NCBI RefSeq assembly: GCF_000934605.2
Contig: NZ_CP010897.2
Coordinates: forward strand, 1,860,001-1,924,000
Length of the DNA: 64,000 nucleotides
Direction of reading: 5' to 3'
DNA from: Pandoraea vervacti
GTDB lineage: Bacteria; Pseudomonadota; Gammaproteobacteria; Burkholderiales; Burkholderiaceae
Shown here: one piece after another, positions 34,916 to 42,906 of the stretch
How the letters are laid out: each line of letters opens with the position of its first letter
How positions within the stretch are numbered: position 1 is the stretch's first letter
Made by a program: the position numbers and the translations under genes
Notes under the pieces: model-generated
What the model was told of the DNA's origin: nothing
The model's database searches: none
Seen by the model: the letters and a program-made list of their open reading frames with translations, nothing else

Positions 34916-36364
34916 ATGGACGGCTTTCTCATGGAGCACGCATCGCGCGGTCAGCGCACGTTTGCCGGCTGTCTGGCGATGGTCATCCTTGCCGCCTTGA
35001 TATTAGCGGCGCCGCAAGCCACCGCCAGGCTGCCTGCCATCGCGCCATTTCTGCCGATGTGCGGGCTGACGGTGTTTACCACTGCAGCCATTGCGTCGTA
35101 CCTGCTTTGCGCGCAATTTCAGGTGAGCCGATTGCCCGTGTTCGGGTGGCTCGCCGGGGCCTACGGGTTCACGGCACTGACGGTCGCGATGCAACTGCTG
35201 ACCTTCCCGGGGTTGTTTGCCCCGACCGGATTGTTCGGCGCTCATCCGAGCACGTCTGGCTGGATCTGGGTGTGCTGGCACGCCGGTTTCCCCGCACTCG
35301 TGCTGATGGCCATGATCTCGCGGCGTCTTTTCACGCCACAATCCGTGACGCAGTTGCCCTCGGCCAGCCGGGGCATTTGGCTTTACCTCGGTGCGCCGCT
35401 CATCGTTGGCGTCTTGTTGTGTCTGGTCGCACTGACCGTTGCGTTGCCCCCGGCGCTTTCGCCGGCGACGGCGCCCGGCGACTTCTCGGCAGGCGGCGCC
35501 GGCATCGTGTTGCTGGTGGTCAACCTCGTCGCGCTCGGCGCGGTACTGGGTATCGGGCGATTGCGCACCGTGCTCGACCTTTGGGTCACGCTCGCCATTC
35601 TGGCGTGCGTGACGGACACCGTGCTCAGCCTGATGAGCACCGTCCGATTCTCGCTGGGCTGGTATCTGGCGCGTTTTTTCAGCATGTCCGCGCCGGGACT
35701 GCTGGTTTGCGTGCTGGTGTGGGAGGTGACGCGGCTGTATCGAGAACTCACCCGTGCGCATTTGCGTCTCATCGAATACAGCAATCGCGACGCGCTCACC
35801 GGTATCTACAACCGTCGCTATTTCAATGACCGCTTCCCCGGTGACTTCGAGCAGGCACGCCGCTCGGGGCGTCCGCTCTCCCTACTGATGGTCGACGTCG
35901 ATCACTTCAAACGATACAACGATCAATACGGTCATCCCGTCGGCGACGAGTGCCTTGAACACGTCGCCCTGGCGCTGATGCGGGCGACGCACCGTCCGAC
36001 CGATCTTGTCGCGCGCTATGGGGGCGAAGAGTTCGTCATCGTCTTGCCGGACACCAATGAGCGGGGGGCTGAATTTGTCGCGACGCGTGTGACGGACAGT
36101 GTGCGTGCGCTGGCTAAACCGGGGCCGGGACCGCAGGGATGGGTGACCGTAAGCGTCGGATGCGCGACCCACATACCGCAGCAGGGCGATGTGCGGGATA
36201 CGCACGAGCGGCTGATTGCCTTGGCTGACGAAGCGCTCTACGCCGCTAAGCGCCTTGGCCGCGACCGCGTGCATGTGGCGACGATCGGGCTTCCGGAGGC
36301 GAAGGAGGGCGAGCAAGCGTGCGGCGCGGCTCCCGAAGTGCCGCGCGCGAATTTAAGCGCCTGA
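34916..36364 (+). CDS. MASE4-GGDEF diguanylate cyclase
   Basis: A 482-residue protein. About seven helices in the first 300 residues form a MASE4-like sensor (Q-L-L-T-F-P-G-L-F-A-P-T-G-L-F-G-A and W-H-A-G-F-P). The C-terminal GGDEF domain has the active site G-G-E-E-F and a complete inhibitory I-site R-P-T-D five residues before it. It should make cyclic di-GMP and be feedback inhibited. The ATG at 34916 follows GAGGCGAAAGGG; alternatives are 34931 or 34835. The stop lies inside a 12-bp tandem repeat. Confidence 0.9.
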   Translation: MDGFLMEHASRGQRTFAGCLAMVILAALILAAPQATARLPAIAPFLPMCGLTVFTTAAIASYLLCAQFQVSRLPVFGWLAGAYGFTALTVAMQLLTFPGLFAPTGLFGAHPSTSGWIWVCWHAGFPALVLMAMISRRLFTPQSVTQLPSASRGIWLYLGAPLIVGVLLCLVALTVALPPALSPATAPGDFSAGGAGIVLLVVNLVALGAVLGIGRLRTVLDLWVTLAILACVTDTVLSLMSTVRFSLGWYLARFFSMSAPGLLVCVLVWEVTRLYRELTRAHLRLIEYSNRDALTGIYNRRYFNDRFPGDFEQARRSGRPLSLLMVDVDHFKRYNDQYGHPVGDECLEHVALALMRATHRPTDLVARYGGEEFVIVLPDTNERGAEFVATRVTDSVRALAKPGPGPQGWVTVSVGCATHIPQQGDVRDTHERLIALADEALYAAKRLGRDRVHVATIGLPEAKEGEQACGAAPEVPRANLSA

Positions 36365-36401
36365 GTAAGCGCCGGAGTAAGCGCCTGAGCAAGTGACTGA
36401 G
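36354..36401. repeat. 12-bp tandem array, 4 units, spanning the GGDEF stop codon
   Basis: Units: TAAGCGCCTGAG, TAAGCGCCGGAG, TAAGCGCCTGAG and CAAGTGACTGAG. The first unit contains the TGA stop of the diguanylate cyclase. Loss of that stop would add four codons before the next in-frame TGA-type stop. Confidence 0.85.
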
Positions 36402-36428
36402 CGCGCGCCGAGCGTCGAACGAGCGCGC

Positions 36429-36917
36429 TCAGATGCGTTCGTAGGTGACAAATGAATAGTCGAAGTCGTTCGGGGCGGGCGAGTGATGCGTTTCGCGTGC
36501 CGTCTCGCGCCACTGTCCGGCCGCAAGCGCGGGAAAGTGGGCGTCGCCCTCGAACGCCTTGGCGATCTCCGTGACAACGACCTTGTCTGCGCTTGCCAGC
36601 GATTCGGCATACAACTGCGCACCGCCAATCAGGCAAATCTCTTCGACCCCGACGCACAGCCGCATGGCGTCGATGAGCGAGCCGGCCACCTCACACCCTT
36701 CGATCTTGAGCGCCGGGTTACGCGACACCACGATATTGCGTCGGCCCGGCAAGGGGCGGCCGATCGAGTCGTAAGTCTTGCGGCCCATGATGACCGGTTT
36801 GCCGAGCGTTGTGCGCTTGAAGTGCGCGAGGTCTTCCGGCAAACGCCAGGGCAATTGATTGTCGCGCCCGATCACGCCATTTTCGGCGCGGGCGACCACC
36901 AGCGTCAGAATCGTCAT
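36429..36917 (-). CDS. folA: Dihydrofolate reductase
   Basis: A 162-residue NADPH-dependent reductase that regenerates tetrahydrofolate. N-G-V-I-G-R-D-N-Q-L-P-W-R-L-P-E-D-L and I-M-G-R-K-T-Y-D-S-I-G-R-P-L-P-G-R are the folate and NADPH sites. The start overlaps the thyA stop by 4 bases (ATGA). This is a classic pair, because ThyA produces dihydrofolate. It looks like a chromosomal housekeeping enzyme rather than a mobile trimethoprim-resistant type. Confidence 0.96.
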   Translation of the reverse strand: MTILTLVVARAENGVIGRDNQLPWRLPEDLAHFKRTTLGKPVIMGRKTYDSIGRPLPGRRNIVVSRNPALKIEGCEVAGSLIDAMRLCVGVEEICLIGGAQLYAESLASADKVVVTEIAKAFEGDAHFPALAAGQWRETARETHHSPAPNDFDYSFVTYERI

Positions 36918-37708
36918 ACGGCCACCGGCGCCTTGATGTGGGGATGCGCTTCGTATCCGGTGATACGGAAGTCCTCGAACTGGTAATCGAAGATCGAATC
37001 GGGCTTGCGAGTGATCTCCAGCTTCGGCAGCGGGAACGGCTCGCGCTCAAGCTGCGTACGGACCTGCTCAAGGTGATTGTTGTACAGATGGCAATCGCCG
37101 CCCGTCCAGATGAAGTCGCCGACGTCCAGCCCGGTTTGCTGCGCCATCATGTGTGTCAACAGTGCGTAGCTCGCAATGTTGAAGGGCACACCCAGGAAAA
37201 TGTCGGCACTACGCTGGTACAACTGGCACGAGAGCTTGCCGTCGGCCACATAGAACTGGAAAAACGCGTGACACGGCGGCAACGCCATGCGCGGAATTTC
37301 CCCCACGTTCCATGCGGAGACAATCAGACGTCGCGAGTCGGGGGTGGCGCGGATCTGATCCACAAGCTGCGTGATCTGGTCGATGTGCCCACCGTCGGGT
37401 GTCGGCCACGAACGCCATTGCGCGCCGTAGACCGGGCCAAGCTCGCCGTCGGCATCGGCCCATTCGTTCCAGATGGACACGCCGTTTTCCTGCAGGTAGC
37501 GCACGTTGGTGCTGCCTTGCAGGAACCAGAGGAGCTCGTGCACGATGGACTTGATGTGCACCTTTTTCGTGGTGACGAGCGGGAACCCTTCCTGCAGGTC
37601 GAAGCGCATCTGATAGCCGAACACCGAGCGCGTGCCCGTGCCCGTGCGATCGGTCTTGTCTGTGCCATGTTCGAGAACATGGCGCATGAAGTCGAGGTAC
37701 TGTTTCAT
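36914..37708 (-). CDS. thyA: Thymidylate synthase
   Basis: A 264-residue enzyme that methylates dUMP to dTMP using methylene-tetrahydrofolate. Length equals the E. coli enzyme. The nucleophile is Cys146 in A-L-P-P-C-H-A-F-F-Q. R-T-G-T-G-T is the N-terminal phosphate loop. It lies upstream of folA and is translationally coupled to it. Confidence 0.97.
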   Translation of the reverse strand: MKQYLDFMRHVLEHGTDKTDRTGTGTRSVFGYQMRFDLQEGFPLVTTKKVHIKSIVHELLWFLQGSTNVRYLQENGVSIWNEWADADGELGPVYGAQWRSWPTPDGGHIDQITQLVDQIRATPDSRRLIVSAWNVGEIPRMALPPCHAFFQFYVADGKLSCQLYQRSADIFLGVPFNIASYALLTHMMAQQTGLDVGDFIWTGGDCHLYNNHLEQVRTQLEREPFPLPKLEITRKPDSIFDYQFEDFRITGYEAHPHIKAPVAV

Positions 37709-37771
37709 AGGCCCATCCGTTTTGCCGGATTTTACCAGCCTCTGAGTGACGGCGTACTTTGCGAGACGACG

Positions 37772-37823
37772 ACGCGGGACTCGGACACGAGCGTCAGGCG
37801 CGAAACTCGGGCGCCAAACTCAG
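37772..37823. repeat. 13-bp tandem array, 4 units, at the fbpC stop codon
   Basis: Units on the plus strand: ACGCGGGACTCGG, ACACGAGCGTCAG, GCGCGAAACTCGG and GCGCCAAACTCAG. The fbpC stop is in the last unit (37822-37820). Unit 2 is the most diverged. The array fills half of the gap to thyA. Confidence 0.75.
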
Positions 37824-38929
37824 ACGGAAGCCGTATGCGCGGCAAACGCCACCGGATGCTGCACCGTCAGGCGCAGCCCCACGCGATCGCCGGGCGCATG
37901 CGCCAGTTCACCGTCGACGCGCGCCACGACCTCGCTGCCCGATGCCAACCGCAGCGTATAAAGCTGATCGGCTCCCCGAAACGCACGCCGCACCAGCGTC
38001 GCCTCGAAAGGGCTTGCCGGATCGTGAGCGATGTCGTCCGCACGAAGGAGTACGTCGACACTCAAAGGGTACGCGTCCTTGGTGGTGTGACGCAGGAGTT
38101 TGTCGGCCAGCGCCGACGATACGGAAATTTCCCCCAGCTCTAGCGAGATTCCGCCGCCGTCCGCGTTGCCACGGAATGTTCCCGGAATCAGCGCGCCTCG
38201 CCCGATGAAGTCGGCCACGACCCGGTTGGCCGGGGCACGCCAAAGTTCGCGGGCGGCAGACCATTGTGCGATTGCCCCCGCGTGCATCACGCCGATGCGG
38301 TCTGCCATGGCGAACGCTTCATGTTGATCATGGGTGACGAGAATCGCCGTGGCCCCGCTGGCGCGAATGATCTCCCGGACCTCGACGGCCAGACGTTCGC
38401 GCAGGTCGAGATCGAGGTTCGAGAACGGCTCGTCGAGCAGCAGCAACGCCGGCGCAGGCGCCAGCGCGCGGGCCAGCGCCACGCGTTGCTGTTGTCCGCC
38501 GGAGAGTTCGTGTGGATACTTGCGCAGCGTTCCCGCCAGCCCCACTCGCTCGGCAAGCATCTCCACGCGAGCCTGACGTTCTGCACGCGCCATGCGGCCA
38601 AGGCCGAAGCCAATGTTCTGAGCGACGTTGAGATGGGGAAACAGGGCGTAGTCCTGGAATACCACCCCGACGTGACGGCGCTCCGGCGGCTCACACACTT
38701 GTGCATTGGCGACCTCATGGCCGTCGAGCACGATTCGCCCGCCGGCCAACGGCTCAAAACCACAGACGGCGCGCAGCACGGTCGTCTTGCCACAGCCGGA
38801 GGGGCCAAGCAGGCATCCGATCTCCCCGCGCGCGAGGGACAGCGACAGATCGCGTACGGCGGCATGAGCGTGGCCTGCGGTCTCGTAATTGACGCAAATG
38901 TGGTCGAGCAGCAGATAGGGCAGAGGCAT
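37820..38929 (-). CDS. fbpC: Fe3+-type ABC transporter ATPase (FbpC-like)
   Basis: A 369-residue ABC ATPase of the FbpC/CysA type. Walker A is G-P-S-G-C-G-K-T-T at 42-50, the signature is L-S-G-G-Q-Q-Q-R, and Walker B is L-L-L-L-D-E-P-F-S-N. The extended C-terminal TOBE-like region of about 130 residues is normal for this subfamily. The fbpB-like permease is divergent, not co-transcribed, and no binding protein is near. Iron as substrate is family inference; other metals or polyamines are possible. The gene symbol is by homology. Confidence 0.82.
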   Translation of the reverse strand: MPLPYLLLDHICVNYETAGHAHAAVRDLSLSLARGEIGCLLGPSGCGKTTVLRAVCGFEPLAGGRIVLDGHEVANAQVCEPPERRHVGVVFQDYALFPHLNVAQNIGFGLGRMARAERQARVEMLAERVGLAGTLRKYPHELSGGQQQRVALARALAPAPALLLLDEPFSNLDLDLRERLAVEVREIIRASGATAILVTHDQHEAFAMADRIGVMHAGAIAQWSAARELWRAPANRVVADFIGRGALIPGTFRGNADGGGISLELGEISVSSALADKLLRHTTKDAYPLSVDVLLRADDIAHDPASPFEATLVRRAFRGADQLYTLRLASGSEVVARVDGELAHAPGDRVGLRLTVQHPVAFAAHTASV

Positions 38930-39332
38930 CTGGTTTCAGGTGGGTGATGTCGGCGAGCGGTGTGCAGTGCCTGTAGTCCGGTAATTCGGGCACCCGCGTG
39001 GCGCGGCACTGGGCACTTTCCATGCGTGGCCACGTCAGAGGTGGTGTTGCGAATGCGTATAATTTACAACGCTTTAGACCGAAGTGCCGGTTTCGGTTCC
39101 TTCAGGCGATACGCAAGATGAGGCTAGGTCGAGGGAGAAGACCGGCTTTATCGGGCCGTAATTCGTGGTCTGCAGTCGTGGTCTGCAGTCGTGGTCCGCG
39201 GCTTGCGTATGTACTTGGCGTATGCACCTCTCGTATGTACCCGACGTATGTCGCGGACGTATGTCGCAAACGTACGTGCCTCGCGTTTTTCCGTTCCTTT
39301 GCCCATCCACCGGTTCCGACCAAGATTTGCCG
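38930..39332. other. 403-bp divergent gap between fbpC and fbpB
   Basis: It contains a perfect -10-like TATAAT at 39058-39063 on the plus strand, without a clear -35, and a nine-unit 13-bp repeat array (39165-39283). It probably holds promoters for both iron-type transporter genes. No Fur box was recognised. Confidence 0.5.
39165..39283. repeat. Degenerate 13-bp tandem repeat array, two families
   Basis: Family 1 has three units: GTGGTCTGCAGTC twice (39165-39190), then GTGGTCCGCGGCT. Family 2 has six units from 39206: CGTATGTACTTGG, CGTATGCACCTCT, CGTATGTACCCGA, CGTATGTCGCGGA, CGTATGTCGCAAA and CGTACGTGCCTCG. The seven-base head CGTATGT is conserved and the tail varies. A constant core with free spacers at fixed period resembles iterons or protein-binding arrays. 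Four units share CGTATGT exactly in phase. Confidence 0.88.
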
Positions 39333-41156
39333 ATGTCATCGACGCCCCCGTCTCGCGCCGCCGCTGATTCTTCTTCCCTCGATTTGTCGGCCGACGCCGC
39401 CGGGGCCAGGCTCTCCCATCAGGGGCCGGCCCTGGGGTCGACCGGGGAAAGACATGCATCCGCTCACGCCCCGCATGCGACATATCCCCCGCAAGTGGCG
39501 GGGCGCAAAGGCCGCCGCCGCTTCTCCGGGCGCTGGGCGTGGCACATGACTGCGTGGATTCCGGCGCTGATCGTTCTGATACCGATGCTGGGCATCTTTG
39601 CGGCGCTGGCCGCAGGGGATGCGCAGACGCGCGAAGTCCTTTTGCACATGTTCGATACGGTGCTGCCGGAGTACGCGCTCAATTCGCTGCGCATATCGCT
39701 GGCGGTCACCGGCGGCGTGCTGGTGATGGGGGTGGCAAGTGCATGGCTGGTGGTGCACTACGCATTTCCCGGCCGTCGCGTGCTCGAATGGGCGCTGATT
39801 CTTCCACTGGCGATGCCGGCGTACGTGACGGCTTACGCTTATACCGACTTCCTTCAGTTCGCCGGGCCGGTGCAAAGTGCCTTGCGAAGCATTCTCGCTG
39901 TCGACCGGGTCGCGTGGTTTCCGGAGATTCGCTCCTGGTATGGCGCGTCATGGGTGTTTGCCGGTGCGTTCTATCCCTATGTCTATCTTTTGGCGCGTAC
40001 GGCGTTTGCGGACCATAGCCAACGCTTTTTCGAAGCGGCGCGCACGCTGGGGTGCACGCCGCCGCAAGCCTTTGTCCGGGTGGCGCTGCCGCTCGCGCGT
40101 CCGGCATTGGTGGCCGGGGTGGCGCTGGTCCTGATGGAGACGCTGGCTGACTATGGCGCGGTGGCGTACTTTGGCGTGCCGACGTTTACGACCGGCATTT
40201 ACCGCGCGTGGCTTTCGATGGGGGACCGGGTCGCGGCCGCTCAGTTGTCCGCTTGTCTGTTGTTCGCCGTGCTGGTGCTGTTGATCGCCGAAGCACGCAG
40301 CCGGACGCGACTTCGTTACTACGGCGCGCCGGGGCGTGCGCCAACCACGTCTCGCCGCACACGACTCTCCGGATGGCGAGGGGCGCTCGCCATGATCGCG
40401 TGTGCGTTGCCGCTCATCATCGGCTTTGCGTTGCCGGCGCTCATCATGTTGCGACTGGCTGTGTCCGAACTGGGGCAGGTACCCTGGCCGCGCTATGGCG
40501 AGTGGGTATTCAACACCGTTCGACTCGCGGCGGTTGCGGCCGTCGTGGCAAGCGTATTTGCCATTGTGCTCGGGTACGCTCAGCGATTGGCGCCAGGGCG
40601 CATCACGCGCGTGGCAGTTCGCCTGGTTGGTGTTGGGTACGCGATTCCGGGGGCGGTCATTGCGTTGGGCATTCTCACACCGGTTTTGCATCTCGATACG
40701 TGGTTGGGGGACCGGTTCGGGGCGAACGGTCTTGTGCTTGCCGGCACCAGCGGTGTACTCATCTACGCCTATCTCGTCCGATTTCTCCCGGCCGCGCTGC
40801 AAAGCGTCGACGCCGGATTTGCGCGGATCGCGCCGAACCTCGACGCCAGTGCCCGCAGCCTTGGCGTTGGCGGCTGGTCGATGTTGCGTCGGGTTCACTT
40901 GCCGCTCCTGCGAGGCAGCGTGTTGACGGCGGCGCTGCTGGTGTTCGTCGACGTCATGAAGGAGTTGCCCGCCACGCTCGCGTTGCGTCCGTTCAACATG
41001 GATACGCTAGCGGTCGTCACCAGCCATCTTGCGGCCGACGAGCGACTGGCCGAGGCCGCAGTACCGGCATTGACGCTCGTGTTGGTCGGCCTGTTGCCGG
41101 TGCTCGTGCTCGCCCGGGCCATTTCGCGTCCCCCACGCCCCACGGGGCGCCCGTGA
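39333..41156 (+). CDS. Fe3+-type ABC transporter permease (FbpB-like), fused double permease
   Basis: A 607-residue inner-membrane protein with two homologous six-helix halves, typical of FbpB. Each half has an ATPase-coupling loop (F-E-A-A-R-T-L-G-C-T-P-P-Q-A-F and L-D-A-S-A-R-S-L-G-V-G-G-W-S). The N-terminal 65 residues are Ser/Ala/Pro/His-rich and not conserved. The ATG at 39333 has a weak ribosome site; 39546 is an alternative just before the first helix. Its partner ATPase is divergent at 37820-38929. No periplasmic binding protein is present. Confidence 0.85.
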   Translation: MSSTPPSRAAADSSSLDLSADAAGARLSHQGPALGSTGERHASAHAPHATYPPQVAGRKGRRRFSGRWAWHMTAWIPALIVLIPMLGIFAALAAGDAQTREVLLHMFDTVLPEYALNSLRISLAVTGGVLVMGVASAWLVVHYAFPGRRVLEWALILPLAMPAYVTAYAYTDFLQFAGPVQSALRSILAVDRVAWFPEIRSWYGASWVFAGAFYPYVYLLARTAFADHSQRFFEAARTLGCTPPQAFVRVALPLARPALVAGVALVLMETLADYGAVAYFGVPTFTTGIYRAWLSMGDRVAAAQLSACLLFAVLVLLIAEARSRTRLRYYGAPGRAPTTSRRTRLSGWRGALAMIACALPLIIGFALPALIMLRLAVSELGQVPWPRYGEWVFNTVRLAAVAAVVASVFAIVLGYAQRLAPGRITRVAVRLVGVGYAIPGAVIALGILTPVLHLDTWLGDRFGANGLVLAGTSGVLIYAYLVRFLPAALQSVDAGFARIAPNLDASARSLGVGGWSMLRRVHLPLLRGSVLTAALLVFVDVMKELPATLALRPFNMDTLAVVTSHLAADERLAEAAVPALTLVLVGLLPVLVLARAISRPPRPTGRP

Positions 41157-41776
41157 GGCCGGAAGGCACAGCCATCCCTTTCAAGCGAAATGTGTCAATG
41201 CGCGACGGCATTTGCCTGCGTGCGGCGTCATTCCGTCAAATCTAGAACCGTTTCCCAGTTGCCGCGCCGATAGCGTCGCACTATAGTCAAATCAGACCCG
41301 GCAACCAAGCCGGGATGATTGAGCGTCAACAAAATGATTGCGATCATCATTTGCAAATGTTGGCTGTTCATGGCCTTGGCGACGGCACCACTGCCCGAGG
41401 CACCGCTAAACGCAGCGGACGGTGGCTGGAGTGCCGTACTGCTGGCGGGGGCGATGCGCTAGGCGGTTGTCCTGGGAGGGATCGGCGCAAGGACATACAG
41501 GCGGACGCGGGGCGCGCGGCGGTCCCGTGCAGCCTTTTTGAACGATGTCGTCGTCATGTCGATCGACCCGCTCGGCCGCCCTCTATCGGCCTGAACCTCG
41601 GACCGTGGCATCGCGGTGCATGGGTTCGCGAGCGTTGACGACGTTTCACACTGACTCGCGGACGCGACGCACCGCTCAGGTGTTGTTTTCAGGCAGGCTC
41701 AGGGGCGGCTCCCAGTGGCGCTTTCGCCACATGCGCCGCAAAATCGCTGTCAATGCAGTGCCTTCGGGAGACAGGC
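41157..41776. other. 620-bp gene-poor gap before the LysR cluster
   Basis: Short frames here have no ribosome site and no family resemblance. A perfect hairpin CCCGGC-AACCAA-GCCGGG lies at 41297-41314 with no T tract. Base composition resembles the coding surroundings, so a decayed gene is possible but not proven. The end of the gap should carry the promoter of the following LysR gene. Confidence 0.45.
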
Positions 41777-42772
41777 ATGGCGCTATGGCGGATCGATCTC
41801 GTCTCGTTGCGACTCTTCGTCGCCGTTTGTGAAGAGAGCAGTATCGCGCGTGCGGCCGAGCGCGAGTTCATTGCCCCGTCGGCCGTCAGCAAGCGCATTA
41901 ACGACCTTGAGTCCCTGGTCGGCTCAGCCCTGTTGCAACGGCACAAGTGGGGGGTGCGTGCCACCCCGGCGGGCGAGGCCCTGCTACATCACGCGCGCAA
42001 CGTGCTACGTAGTCTGGAGAAGATGCAGGGCGACCTCTCCGAGTACACGAGTGGCGTACGTGGCCACATACGCATCTTCGCCAACGTTTCCTCGATCGTC
42101 GAAACTTTACCGGACGAACTTGGCGCCTTTTTGCGTCGCCATGAAGGGGTGAAGGTCGACCTCGAAGAACACACCAGCGCGCAGGTCGTGCGCGGCGTTG
42201 CCGACGGGGCCACGGACATCGGGATTTGCTGGGATGCTGTCGACACGCGGGACGTCGAAGTCTTCCCGTATCGGCGCGACCAGATCGTGACGGTGCTGCA
42301 TCGCGACCACCCGCTGGCCGGCGCCACGCAGTTGGCGTTCATCGAAACCCTCGACTTCGATCAGATCGGCGTGCATCCGGACAGCGCCATGTACACCGTG
42401 TTCCGCCGCCTTGCCGCCGAACAGGGGAAAACGGTCAAATTCAGAGTCCACGTCTCGACGTTCGAAGCCGTATGCCGCATGGTACGGGCTCAACTGGGAC
42501 TCGCCATCGCGCCGAAAGAGGCTGTCGGTACGTACTCGCAGGTGCCCGATGGCGAAGCATTGCGCATTGTGCCGCTGACCGACTCCTGGGCCGACCGGCG
42601 ACTGATCGTCTGTGTGCGTCGCTACGATGCGCTTCCCGTGGCTTCGCGCATGCTGGTGGATCACCTGTGCGCACGTAACGTAACAGGGCGTGACGCAGGA
42701 ACGACATTGGACAGTCGTCACGCAGACGGCGACAAACCGGACGACGAAGCGCCGGGCGCGCAGGCATCGTGA
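41777..42772 (+). CDS. LysR-family regulator of the aconitase/CoA-transferase cluster
   Basis: A 331-residue LysR protein. The helix-turn-helix is at residues 8-65 (L-R-L-F-V-A-V-C-E-E-S-S-I-A-R-A-A-E-R). The ATG at 41777 follows GGGAGACAGGC. The effector domain is of normal length, with a 30-residue hydrophilic Asp/Ala-rich tail. It is transcribed in the same direction as the cluster 43-48.6 kb and probably regulates it. That link is inferred from position. Confidence 0.87.
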   Translation: MALWRIDLVSLRLFVAVCEESSIARAAEREFIAPSAVSKRINDLESLVGSALLQRHKWGVRATPAGEALLHHARNVLRSLEKMQGDLSEYTSGVRGHIRIFANVSSIVETLPDELGAFLRRHEGVKVDLEEHTSAQVVRGVADGATDIGICWDAVDTRDVEVFPYRRDQIVTVLHRDHPLAGATQLAFIETLDFDQIGVHPDSAMYTVFRRLAAEQGKTVKFRVHVSTFEAVCRMVRAQLGLAIAPKEAVGTYSQVPDGEALRIVPLTDSWADRRLIVCVRRYDALPVASRMLVDHLCARNVTGRDAGTTLDSRHADGDKPDDEAPGAQAS

Positions 42773-42906
42773 ATCACGACGTCTGGCATGCCGAAACACC
42801 TCTTGTCGCGATGTCTTGCGCAGCGGATGCTCTGGGAGCCGATAGCGATTCCGGCCGACGAGCCGGGGCGCGCCTGTATCTCGCATCTTGCGGGAGGAGA
42901 CACGCG

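Noticed and set aside
39165..39283. CRISPR array
   Set aside because: Units are 13 bp and directly adjacent with no 30-bp spacers; no cas genes.
41157..41776. Possible small genes in the gap before the LysR cluster
   Set aside because: Frames there lack ribosome sites and recognisable residues.
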